Assembly: GCF_937863485.1 (NCBI RefSeq)
Contig: NZ_CALMFY010000103.1
Coordinates: 1 to 64,000, forward strand
Direction of reading: 5' to 3'
DNA: 64,000 bases
From: an uncultured Nostoc sp.
GTDB taxonomy: Bacteria; Cyanobacteriota; Cyanobacteriia; Cyanobacteriales; Nostocaceae
Below the pieces are notes generated by a model. The model was not told where the DNA came from, searched no databases, and saw nothing but the letters and a program-made list of their open reading frames with translations. This document shows, in pieces, positions 27,074 to 35,092 of the stretch; position 1 is the stretch's first letter, and each line of letters starts with the position of its first letter. Made by a program: the position numbers and the translations under genes.

Positions 27074-29479
27074 TCAATTAATAACTAAGTAAATTCCCCA
27101 AATTGCCATTGCCCGTAAGTAAGTGCTAGCGCGGAAAGTACCAGCTGCGGTGATAGCTTCAGGCGTGCGAAATTGCAGACCATTGTCATAAATTTGCTGC
27201 ACCACAGCTTGTGTCAACCGAAACGCTTCATCTTTCATTCCCATTTGCACAAGAAAAGTCGCCAGCCCAAAGTTTATCCCCGTCCAGACTTCCAGGGGAT
27301 GAGTAGCTTTGGGGTTTTCTGGTGAACCGTCAGGACGAACACCGTTAGCAGCACCAAATTCACCATTGCAGAATTTCAAAAAGCACGCATCATAAACAGT
27401 TTTTAGGGCAGAGAGGGCGCGATCGCTCGGTACAATATCAGGTAAGTCTAGTAGTCGCGCGTAAAATTGTCCGCATAATTGATCTGCCATGACTACATCA
27501 GAACCACTTTCACTATCAAGTTTGTAATATTGCCCATTCCAGAGTTTTTCTTGGTAAATAGGAAGAGATTGTTCTAACCAAGCTTCATAGATGGATTTTT
27601 GCACCTCTGTGTTCTCTGTGCCTCTGCGGTTCGTTAACAAAACATCACTGATTGCGATCGCAGCCTCTAGCGCCGCTAACCACAACCCACCACAATAGGC
27701 GCTGACACCCTGCAACCGCCAATCATCAAAGGTTTGGTCAGGCGCACCAGAATTTTCCGGAATACCATCGCCATCAAGGTCAAAAGTTTTCAGGTAGTCG
27801 AGGGTTTGAACGATCGCACTCCAGCAATCTGCTAAAAATTCTACATCGTCAGCACCCGTGAGCAAAAAATCACGATATACTTGCAAGACAAAATCGCTAC
27901 CCAAATCCTTCCACAAATTGCAGTCTTGATAGCTGGTGTAATTGGTTTTCTCCCAAACATGCTCATTCGGTGCGCCTAAATCGTGAGGTGTTGCACCGGC
28001 GACTTTACGAACGGCGATCGGACTTTCTGCTTTAATTGTCATGTAATAGCCAATTATTCGGGGTGTGTCATCACCTTGAGGAATTGCGCGTGCAAATGCC
28101 CTGATCACCGACTTTTCTAGTTCTGGAAACAGCATCAGCAGGGCAAAAGAACCATACAGCCGCACATCTAGACTTTCATACCAACGGTAATCTAAGCACT
28201 CTAGCACTGCAAACTGACCGATGGGGTCAAGTTCTGATGCTGCACTCCAGAGAGTACCGCCACTGGTGAGGTTATAAAGCTCATTAAATAGAGCCATCTT
28301 AAACCAATTGGGTAAATCTTCCCGGTCGAGAATGGGTTTTTGCCAAATTTGAATTTGCGATCGCCAGCTTTGGTATTCTTGTAGCGCAGTGGATGCGATC
28401 GCCCAAGCATTATTTCCACTTTTATCAAAAAAGTCTGTGTATCTGCGATAATAGTTGACTCCAGCGGCAAATTCTGTAATGGGCAAATCCCAAGCGAGGA
28501 CAAAGGGGATTTCGAGAGTTTCCCCTGGTTGGAGAGTGAAACGGAGTGCGATCGCAGCCCCTAATTGTTCACCTTCTGCTACTGGATTTGTATCTATATT
28601 ATTGGGCAAAGAACCATCTTTAGCAAAGCTTTGCCACACCTGATCACCCGTACCATCAGGATTCCAGTGAGTGTGGTGAAATACTTCCACCTGGGGATGC
28701 TTCAGCGTTGCAATACACCAACTTCCATCTCCTTCCTTCAAAGTTTGATCACTACCAACCCGACCTAAAAGACAGCCAAACTGTTGTGTATTTTCAACTA
28801 TTTGGTTATAGTTTCCTTGACTTTCGCCCCAGCGCGGTTGGTATTCGTAAACCGGACTCCCATCATCGCGCACTCGCACTTGGGGAGATTTGAGGGCATT
28901 TGTAAACCAGCCCACCATATTTTGCCAAGTGAGCATGATGCTGAGAGTAATCGGTGCATCTATAGGGTTGTGAGCATTCCAGAGGAATATTGCCACAGGG
29001 TAGCTAGTTTCTTGGTAATTTCCTGCCCAGATGGGGGAAAATTGCTCACATGTCAACTGTGCTTGAAAGATATTTTCATACACAAACCAGCTACGTGGGT
29101 AGAGCGCGTGATAATTACCCGTCCCTTTTGTGGCGGGAAGTGTCGGATACCATTGCCAAGCCTTGAGAGTTCCATCATCGGGCGCTTGCGTAGATAAAGC
29201 GTAGGCTTGGGAAGATGTGCCATTGGATTCAAATACACTGAATTGACAAGCGGGAACATTTTTGAAGGTATGTTCACCACCGTCGATGTGCCACAGGTTA
29301 AAGTTTCCTTGTGAAGAACGACCGATGCAACCTGCACCAAAGCCACCTAAAGGCATACCATGCCAAGGGCCATCATCGATATTACTTGCGTAGCGGACGG
29401 TATAAGGTTTGTCCCAGCCTAAACCGATGGGACGGCTCCAAGTGCAAGAGGGAATTTCTGGAGAGAGTTGATTTGTCAT
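27074..29479 (-). CDS. GH116 family glycosidase (glucosylceramidase-like)
   Basis: The 801-residue protein has the GH116 layout: an N-terminal beta-sandwich (about 30-340, GMPLGGFGAGCIGRSSQGN) and a C-terminal (alpha/alpha)6 barrel (about 370-800). The nucleophile is E435 in DYRWYESLDVRLYGS. The acid/base aspartate lies in the segment GAPDQTFDDW (581-585). Relatives include human GBA2 and bacterial beta-glucosidases/xylosidases. There is no signal peptide, so it should act in the cytoplasm, perhaps on a glycolipid or imported glycoside; the substrate is unknown. Residues about 616-628 (NRRGTENTEVQKS) are encoded by a dispersed repeat inserted in frame. Confidence 0.9.
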   Translation of the reverse strand: MTNQLSPEIPSCTWSRPIGLGWDKPYTVRYASNIDDGPWHGMPLGGFGAGCIGRSSQGNFNLWHIDGGEHTFKNVPACQFSVFESNGTSSQAYALSTQAPDDGTLKAWQWYPTLPATKGTGNYHALYPRSWFVYENIFQAQLTCEQFSPIWAGNYQETSYPVAIFLWNAHNPIDAPITLSIMLTWQNMVGWFTNALKSPQVRVRDDGSPVYEYQPRWGESQGNYNQIVENTQQFGCLLGRVGSDQTLKEGDGSWCIATLKHPQVEVFHHTHWNPDGTGDQVWQSFAKDGSLPNNIDTNPVAEGEQLGAAIALRFTLQPGETLEIPFVLAWDLPITEFAAGVNYYRRYTDFFDKSGNNAWAIASTALQEYQSWRSQIQIWQKPILDREDLPNWFKMALFNELYNLTSGGTLWSAASELDPIGQFAVLECLDYRWYESLDVRLYGSFALLMLFPELEKSVIRAFARAIPQGDDTPRIIGYYMTIKAESPIAVRKVAGATPHDLGAPNEHVWEKTNYTSYQDCNLWKDLGSDFVLQVYRDFLLTGADDVEFLADCWSAIVQTLDYLKTFDLDGDGIPENSGAPDQTFDDWRLQGVSAYCGGLWLAALEAAIAISDVLLTNRRGTENTEVQKSIYEAWLEQSLPIYQEKLWNGQYYKLDSESGSDVVMADQLCGQFYARLLDLPDIVPSDRALSALKTVYDACFLKFCNGEFGAANGVRPDGSPENPKATHPLEVWTGINFGLATFLVQMGMKDEAFRLTQAVVQQIYDNGLQFRTPEAITAAGTFRASTYLRAMAIWGIYLVIN
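27596..27636. repeat. dispersed repeat fragment inside the GH116 gene
   Basis: On the minus strand it reads aacgaaccgcagaggcacag and continues agaacacagaggtgc. The same cassette is found in uvrA at 36229-36262 and in the intergenic repeats at 6579-6600 and 10381-10430. The frame is kept. Confidence 0.7.
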
Positions 29480-29555
29480 CGCCTAATGTTACAGCGTGCA
29501 GTTACGTCAATGAAGACTAGCGCGATGTGCGATTTTTCTCAAGGGGCACAACTAT

Positions 29556-29789
29556 GTAAGGGCACGCCAATGCCCATGCGTGTCAACTTAAGCCCAAACC
29601 CTTTTAAAATCCTCGTTTTCAGCCTCTGGCTGGAAATGCAAATCAATTGCGGCTCTGCCGCAAGTCTTGAGGCGGAGCCTCACGTTAGGCATTCCCAGTC
29701 TCTGACTGGGAACAAGACAACCTTTAAAACTTTGTTCTAGCAGGCTTTTGCCTTAAGTTGACATGTATGGGCATTGCCATGCCCCTACG
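29556..29789. mobile_element. MITE-like element with about 38-bp inverted ends
   Basis: Left end 29556-29593 and right end 29750-29789 are imperfect inverted repeats. Shared parts include caatgcccat and tgtcaacttaag. The 235-bp element has no coding capacity and holds three small inner palindromes (gcggctctgccgc, ggcggagcc, cccagtctctgactggg). It lies between the GH116 gene and the next plus-strand gene. No transposase is present. Confidence 0.65.
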
Positions 29790-29874
29790 TCGTGTTGTTG
29801 AAGCTTTGAACTTGGTAATTTTGTTGTATATGTGGGCACTCTAAAATTAAGCAACCTACTGGAGACTAATTTCT

Positions 29875-30348
29875 ATGTCCACAGCCCCAATTAGTGCAGC
29901 ACTAGCACAATCAGAGAGAGATGCTGTGTTGCAAGCGATCGCCACAATTAAAGAAAAGCTACCATTTTTAATTGATTTAAGTAACGAGGAGCGGAAAGCT
30001 TTACCCAAAATGGGAGATAAAAGCCGCGCCTTTGTAAGCAAGGCATTGGAGGTGGCGACACAGAATCCAGAGTTTTTACCGCGATCGTTTGACCTTAATG
30101 AGATGCGGAAAGACGTTCAATTATTTGAAGCTTTATATCCAGTATTACTGTCTTTGTCACAATTACAAGAGTTGCTGGATGATACTTCGCTAGCAGTGGG
30201 TAGTGAAGCTTATGCAGCCGCCTTGCAGGTGTATAACTATGCCAAAGCTAGTGGACAAGGCGCTGGTTTAGATGGAGTAGTTGAGGAAATGGGGCAAAGG
30301 TTCGCCCGTAAATCGCGGAAGTCCAAGCCTCAAGCAGCAGCGTTGTAG
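29875..30348 (+). CDS. conserved hypothetical protein
   Basis: The soluble, helical, 157-residue protein contains conserved blocks LPFLIDLSNEERKALPKMGD (about 35-54), SRAFVSKALEVATQNPEFLP (about 57-76), LLSLSQLQELLDDTSLAVGS and AAALQVYNYAKASGQG (about 126-141). I recognise it as a conserved hypothetical of scattered bacteria without a known function. There is no signal peptide, membrane segment or nucleotide motif; the C-terminus is basic (ARKSRKSKPQ). GGAG stands about 11 bases before the ATG. It has no operon partner: a MITE-like element lies upstream and a repeat block downstream. Confidence 0.75.
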   Translation: MSTAPISAALAQSERDAVLQAIATIKEKLPFLIDLSNEERKALPKMGDKSRAFVSKALEVATQNPEFLPRSFDLNEMRKDVQLFEALYPVLLSLSQLQELLDDTSLAVGSEAYAAALQVYNYAKASGQGAGLDGVVEEMGQRFARKSRKSKPQAAAL

Positions 30349-30399
30349 AAAATAGCTTGGTGATTGCACTTCTAAGGTGCAATGTTGAGGCTCAGAACT

Positions 30400-30640
30400 C
30401 GGATGTTGGAGTAAATTGCTCGGCGTTCCGAGTTCTGAACTCCAAGCTTCACTCTCAAAACATAAAATTTCGAGATGAGAACACGAAACTTGAAGCTCTG
30501 AACAGCAACGTCCGAGATCCAAGAGTAAATAATGGAGAGTGGAGAGCAATCACTCTCCTTTTTAACTCGGAACTTCGTGCTTTGAACAGCAACATCCGAG
30601 ATCCAAGAGTGAATGATAGTGAGTCAGGAGCGATCGCTTC
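30400..30640. repeat. divergent direct repeats left of the caspase module
   Basis: The unit gaacagcaacgtccgagatc followed by caagagtaaa occurs at about 30499-30527 and again at about 30583-30612. It sits among units of the form cgagttctgaactcc and ggaacttcgtgctttgaac. Very similar text occurs at 33700-33825, on the other side of the caspase gene. No gene seen; the rest of the gap to 31001 holds palindromic ccctctcc-type repeats (about 30880-30960). Confidence 0.7.
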
Positions 30641-31001
30641 TGTAATAATTAGGCTAGCCGACACTATAAAGATGTCCCAAATCATGAGCTTCGTTGTCAT
30701 CCGGCAGGGGAATTAAATTCCTCTGCTAATAGCTAAAGTCCTCTTCAGAAGACTAAGGACAAATTTTAGTCCACTTGAGTGGACTTGCGCTATGAGCCTG
30801 GAAATTTATTTGCGGGCGGGATATGGGTAAGCACGATAATCCAACTATTGCGCTTCTGGGTTGAGTCCAATACAGACCTAACCCCCAGCCCCTTCCCTAC
30901 TAGCGTTGGGGAGTAAATTCAAAGCCTCTCTCCTTTTAGGAGAGAGGTTTGGAGAGAGGTCAAAGTGTATTGCATACAAACGAAAAGCCCTATATTGCTA
31001 T

Positions 31002-31337
31002 TTATTGCTTCTTCTCAGGAAACTTATACTTAACCTCAATTTCAAAATTACTCTCCGCCGACCCTTCAGTTAAAAACGGAATGCCAGTTTTCCCACCCAG
31101 CTTGATGCCAAACTTAACTGTTACCTCCTCAGCATCAGGTAAATTCTTGAATGCACCAACAGCTAACTTGGCATAATTACGAATTCTGCCCTGAAATTCT
31201 TGAATGTTTAGCGTGGGTAAACCATCACGGTATCCCGGTTCCTCTTCTTCTGGAACTTCAGAAGCGGTATTTGATTCTACGTAGATTTCGTACTCTTGAT
31301 CGTCTTCTTTGATAATTAAACGTTGCACTTTTGACAT
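31002..31337 (-). CDS. TRYCO1 (trypsin-co-occurring domain 1) protein
   Basis: The 111-residue protein matches the small TRYCO1 / CU044_2847 family: an N-terminal strand pair (KVQRLIIKEDDQEYEIYVES), a central helix (IRNYAKLAVGAFKNL) and the hallmark KFGIKLGGKTGIPFLTEGSA before a final strand (FEIEVKYKF). TRYCO1 proteins accompany trypsin-like, caspase-like or STAND proteins in bacterial conflict systems and may act as adaptors or regulators. The gene is divergent from the caspase-STAND gene, with only 69 bases between their starts, so a shared control region is likely. Confidence 0.8.
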   Translation of the reverse strand: MSKVQRLIIKEDDQEYEIYVESNTASEVPEEEEPGYRDGLPTLNIQEFQGRIRNYAKLAVGAFKNLPDAEEVTVKFGIKLGGKTGIPFLTEGSAESNFEIEVKYKFPEKKQ

Positions 31338-31406
31338 AATAGTCTCAGCTACTCTTGAAGTTATTCTTAGTAAGATTAGGTCAAAACGGATGCCAGGTTA
31401 GATTAT

Positions 31407-33524
31407 ATGGCTAGATATGCACTGGTGTTGGGAATTGCTAAGTATGACAATTTCACCAACCTACCTAAGGCTGTCAATGATGCTGAACACATCGCCCAAC
31501 TGCTGCGCGAACAAGGTAGATTTGATGTTCAGCCTTTACCTGGCAAGTTAATCGAGAGTGAGAATCGCTGGCAAATCACACCTGATAAAAAGTTAACTGG
31601 TAAAGAACTCGGACAAGCACTGAGAATATTTTTGTTAGAAAAAGCCAAAGGTGCGGAGGCATTAATTTATTTTGCCGGACATGGATTTGAAGCACCCAGC
31701 CTGACAGGTGAAGCGAAAGGGTATTTGGCAACATCAGATTGTAACAAGGATGGACAAAATGGGATCGCCTTTGATGACCTCAACACTTTAATCAGTAAAT
31801 CTCAACTCAGCAGTTTGGTAGTACTGCTGGATTGCTGCTATGCTGGCTCTTTATTAGAGAGAAGTTTTATCAATTCTGGTTTCTCCGTTTTCAATAGCAA
31901 ACAAGACTACTGCTTAATTACAGCCTCCCGCGCTTTTGAAAGAGCGCGGGAAGATGCAGAAGGTGGAATTTTCACCAAAGCCGTCATTAAAGGACTGTCT
32001 GAAGATAAAGCTGATGAGACTACAGGAGAAGTCAATGCCAACGACTTGATGAGCTTCGTATCGCGGGAACTCAAGGGAAGTGGACAAGAAGCAATTTACA
32101 TGGGTGGCGGTAGGTCAATTCCTTTGGTTTGGTATTCAGCAAAGAATCAGGTAGCGGCTGCGGTGGTGAGTGAAGAATCTCCTTATCGGGGATTACAAGC
32201 TTTTGACAAAGAACACGCCAAGTTCTTTTTTGGTCGGCAAAAAGTAGTTAGCTTAATTCAACAAAAACTCACTCAAGCTAACTTTATTCCCATCATTGGC
32301 GCTTCCGGGAGTGGTAAATCTTCCGTTGTGCGGGCAGGTTTGATTCCAGTGTTAGAAAAAAATGGTTGGCGAATCTTAGAACCAATTTTGCCTGGAGTTC
32401 AACCTTTAGCAGAGTTAAAACGAGCCTTTACACAGTTATTTGAACGCACGGAAATTAGGGAAATCTCGGCTCTCATTGACACAGAAGGTTTATCTACCGT
32501 AATTTCTAAGCTGACTGGTTCTGAGCGTTGCTTGTTGGTGGTAGATCAATTTGAAGAAATTTTTACCCTTGGTTCTCAGGAAGAAGAAAGACAGCGATTC
32601 ATTGAGTTGTTAACCCAAGTTTCTCAAGGACGGTTAGCAATTGTCACCACGATGCGAGCTGATTTTCTGGAATACTGTTTAAACTATGAATCGCTGACGC
32701 AACTAATTCAGGAACAAGCGGTGTATATGCCGCCATTACTAGGGGCAGAATTAGAAGAAGCGATCGCATCCCCAGCCAACTTACAAGGTTATCAGTTAGA
32801 AAGAGGTTTACTCGGAACGATCCAGCAAGAAGTGGTGGGACAAGAGAAAGGCTGCTTACCTCTGTTGCAGTTTGCGCTGACGGAACTTTGGGAACACCGC
32901 GATCAGCAAGCATATCAGTTGACAGTGGTCAAGTATAAGGAACTGGGTGGAGTAACTGGGGCGCTAAATCGTCACGCAGAAAATCTGTATGAAAGTTTTA
33001 CTGAACAGCAGCAAGATTGGGTGAAGCGGATTTTCTTAAAACTGGTGCGTACTGGGGCACAAGCTAAGGATACTCGACAATGGCAAGCTAAAACTAAATT
33101 ATTGAGTATTGCTGGTGAGAACCGAGATGAGCAGCAAGTCATTAATGATGTTTTAGAAAAGCTGATTAAAGAACGCTTAATAGTACTTGACTGCGAACTA
33201 ACAGGAGAAGTTTGGGTTGATTTAGCTCACGAAGCTTTGATGGAAGGTTGGGAAAGGTTTGCTAAGTGGCGTAAAACAGGACAGAAACTTAGGCGATTAC
33301 GCGATCAAATCGAAGATGCTCTACGGATATGGGAGGAAGAACCAAGCGATGAAAATTTAATGATGGGGGGATTACTGGCTAAAGTGCAAGAGATATGGTC
33401 AGAACTTGAATCGGATTTAGACCCCGCAGCTAGAGAGTTTTATCAGCAGAGTGATGCCCAGGAAAAACAACGAAAAACAGCAGAAACCTTCTACAAAATA
33501 CATCTATCCGAAAATTCTGCATAG
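31407..33524 (+). CDS. caspase-like (C14) - STAND ATPase protein
   Basis: The 705-residue protein starts with a caspase/metacaspase domain (1-245), with catalytic His H92 (YFAGHGFE) and Cys C144 (LLDCCYAGS). The linker SPYRGLQAFDKEHAKFFFGR at about 258-277 begins a STAND-type NTPase, with Walker A GASGSGKSS at 298-306 and Walker B LLVVDQFEEIF around D380, then winged-helix and helical parts to about 690. Such proteins usually end in WD40 or TPR sensor repeats; here the chain stops after a short coiled linker (DAQEKQRKTAETF). The stop is TAG, and the same frame stays open for 34 more codons (to 33629). It probably acts as a stimulus-gated cell-death protease. Confidence 0.88.
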   Translation: MARYALVLGIAKYDNFTNLPKAVNDAEHIAQLLREQGRFDVQPLPGKLIESENRWQITPDKKLTGKELGQALRIFLLEKAKGAEALIYFAGHGFEAPSLTGEAKGYLATSDCNKDGQNGIAFDDLNTLISKSQLSSLVVLLDCCYAGSLLERSFINSGFSVFNSKQDYCLITASRAFERAREDAEGGIFTKAVIKGLSEDKADETTGEVNANDLMSFVSRELKGSGQEAIYMGGGRSIPLVWYSAKNQVAAAVVSEESPYRGLQAFDKEHAKFFFGRQKVVSLIQQKLTQANFIPIIGASGSGKSSVVRAGLIPVLEKNGWRILEPILPGVQPLAELKRAFTQLFERTEIREISALIDTEGLSTVISKLTGSERCLLVVDQFEEIFTLGSQEEERQRFIELLTQVSQGRLAIVTTMRADFLEYCLNYESLTQLIQEQAVYMPPLLGAELEEAIASPANLQGYQLERGLLGTIQQEVVGQEKGCLPLLQFALTELWEHRDQQAYQLTVVKYKELGGVTGALNRHAENLYESFTEQQQDWVKRIFLKLVRTGAQAKDTRQWQAKTKLLSIAGENRDEQQVINDVLEKLIKERLIVLDCELTGEVWVDLAHEALMEGWERFAKWRKTGQKLRRLRDQIEDALRIWEEEPSDENLMMGGLLAKVQEIWSELESDLDPAAREFYQQSDAQEKQRKTAETFYKIHLSENSA

Positions 33525-33629
33525 AATTCTAAATTCTCTAGCGATCGCCTCCTTAACTATCCCATCTTCACCAATCCGCAAACCGAGGAAACAAAAGCCG
33601 CCTACGAAGTCTGCCGTAAATATGTTTGA
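33525..33629 (+). pseudogene. in-frame tail beyond the caspase-STAND stop codon
   Basis: Directly after the TAG at 33522-33524 the same frame continues for 34 codons. It contains KFSSDRLLNYPIFTNPQTEE and KAAYEVCRKYV before a TGA at 33627. The text looks like ordinary protein, so the TAG may be a nonsense mutation, or the tail may be the remnant of a lost C-terminal domain. Family not recognised. Confidence 0.4.
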
Positions 33630-33689
33630 AGTAAAAAAGAAGTTAAAAGTAGGGATTAATGAGAAAAAATAGGAGAAATAAACCTCTAA

Positions 33690-33830
33690 TTTGCAATGTT
33701 GAGGCTCATAACTCCAGTTTTCACCTTTGAACTCGAAACTTCGACCTCTGAACTCCGAACTTCAACCTTTTTACTCGGAACTTCGACCTCTGAACTGAAA
33801 CAACCGAGATCCAAGGGTCAATTATTGTGA
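33690..33830. repeat. repeat block right of the caspase module
   Basis: Three to four units of ggaacttcgacctctgaact type, ending in ccgagatccaaggg, are relatives of the block at 30400-30640. Together they flank the TRYCO1 / caspase-STAND genes on both sides in the same orientation. Confidence 0.65.
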
Positions 33831-33919
33831 GTGAAGGGCGATTATTTAAGAGTTAACCACAATTAATATCAAGTTCAGGTCAACCCCAAAATTAAATCAT
33901 CTCATCAACTACCTAAAAC

Positions 33920-34231
33920 TTACTCGTAATGCGTCCACATCCGAATTATCTTGACTACTTGTTCGGATTCGATGACTTCATATACCAACCGATGCTGTAT
34001 GTTTATCCTGCGAGAATACGCACCTGATAAATCACCAACCAGCTTTTCATAAGGTGGAGGATTTTGAAAGGGATTTTTTTTAAGAACTACAAGCAACTCC
34101 TCAGCTTTTTCCTTTAAATTACTAGAAGCTAACTTCTTGGCATCTTTTTGCGCTTGTTTTGTGTAAACCAACCTCCAACTCAGTTCTTCAGAATTCGGAA
34201 GTGGCTCTCCATTACTGCGCTGACTCACCAA
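33920..34231 (-). CDS. YoeB/Txe-type toxin
   Basis: The 103-residue RelE-superfamily toxin of the Txe/YoeB branch is a ribosome-dependent mRNA endonuclease. Landmarks are WRLVYTKQAQKDAKKL (about 19-34), a conserved KNPF then PPPYEKLVGDLSGAYSRRIN (about 52-77) and the terminal RMWTHYE with the catalytic C-terminal His-Tyr. An N-terminal extension of about 15 residues is longer than in E. coli YoeB. Its start overlaps the end of the antitoxin gene by 7 bases, the usual translational coupling of such pairs. Confidence 0.9.
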   Translation of the reverse strand: MVSQRSNGEPLPNSEELSWRLVYTKQAQKDAKKLASSNLKEKAEELLVVLKKNPFQNPPPYEKLVGDLSGAYSRRINIQHRLVYEVIESEQVVKIIRMWTHYE

Positions 34232-34470
34232 TCCAACTCCTCATCGCATTCTTGGATCGGAGTTGCTAGTCCTTCTTTTATAGATTCTCCCATTCCAGGT
34301 ATAGATAACAAGTAAAGAGTCTCCTGAATTGCAGACCAGTCTTTTTCCGCCAGCAGAATCGCATTACCACGTTCACCCTGAATGATCACAGGCTTACCCT
34401 GCTGTGCAACTTGGTCTATCAGTTCTTGTAAATTATTTTGAGCGTCGTTGACGGGAAGCGAAGACATCAT
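34225..34470 (-). CDS. YefM/Phd-type antitoxin
   Basis: The 81-residue antitoxin starts MMSSLPVNDAQNNLQELIDQ and carries the Phd/YefM fold with KPVIIQGERGNAILLAEKDW (about 32-51). The N-terminal part binds DNA and represses the operon; the acidic C-terminus (ECDEELDW) should wrap the toxin. It is placed before, and overlaps, the YoeB-type toxin gene. A second Met directly follows the first, so the exact start is uncertain by one residue. Confidence 0.88.
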   Translation of the reverse strand: MMSSLPVNDAQNNLQELIDQVAQQGKPVIIQGERGNAILLAEKDWSAIQETLYLLSIPGMGESIKEGLATPIQECDEELDW

Positions 34471-34550
34471 GCTTTTTTAGCTCACGATAACTTTACTTTA
34501 GTTTATCTACGAACTTACAGCAGAATTCAAGTATTTGAACCACATCTGTC

Positions 34551-34578
34551 GTAGGGGCACAAGGCCTTGCGCCCCTAC
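34551..34578. repeat. gene-end palindrome of the gtagggg type
   Basis: gtaggggcacaaggcc and its imperfect complement form a palindrome of 28 bases, upstream of the toxin-antitoxin operon and next to the dead Uma2 gene. Confidence 0.65.
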
Positions 34579-34590
34579 CGCGTGGTCTAT

Positions 34591-34911
34591 TTACCTAAAA
34601 ATAGCTGTAAAATAATTGCACACGGCGTTACTCCTGAGCAAGCGATGTCTACGACGGGCTACGCTTACGCCTTTTGGTCTACCCAATACCACCATCACAT
34701 CTGGGGCGTTAACAATTTTGTTGCGTCCTACCGGATATCAAAATAAATCCCCAGCGACAAATACATTTGGATCGTTAGCAAATAACCACTCTATATTCTG
34801 CTTAATTTCTACAATCCAGCCAAACTGTATGGTATTATTCGCCACTGGTTGTCCGTTACTATCTAAGTAGATGACCTCTGGCTGGGTCGGCGGTTGGATT
34901 TGCGATACCAT
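34591..34911 (-). pseudogene. Uma2 family nuclease remnant with an in-frame TGA
   Basis: From an ATG at 34911 the frame reads MVSQIQPPTQPEVIYLDSNG, then FGWIVEIKQNIEWLFANDPN and VFVAGDLF. It meets TGA at 34738-34740 where the family has Trp, and continues YPVRRNKIVNAPDVMVVLGR. The conserved PDVMVV block identifies a Uma2 (DUF820) restriction-endonuclease-fold protein. The remaining catalytic half is missing and replaced by dispersed repeat DNA (about 34640-34675). One nonsense codon plus truncation make it a pseudogene. Confidence 0.75.
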
Positions 34912-35092
34912 AGCTTCGCCCTCTGAAGGATTTAAATCGGGATGCTTCCAAATTAGCAGACTCTTAAGGATGTCTGCGGGATGAATCTGGAGGAATAACT
35001 ATCTATAACAGTACGATTGTTCTACTATAAACTGATTAAAGATAGTATTATTAAGGACTGTTTCATAGGAAACTCCCTCTTCGCCGCCCAAT

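Noticed and set aside
30357-30716. Plus-strand open frame of 119 codons
   Set aside because: It runs through direct repeats, has no family resemblance and no ribosome site.
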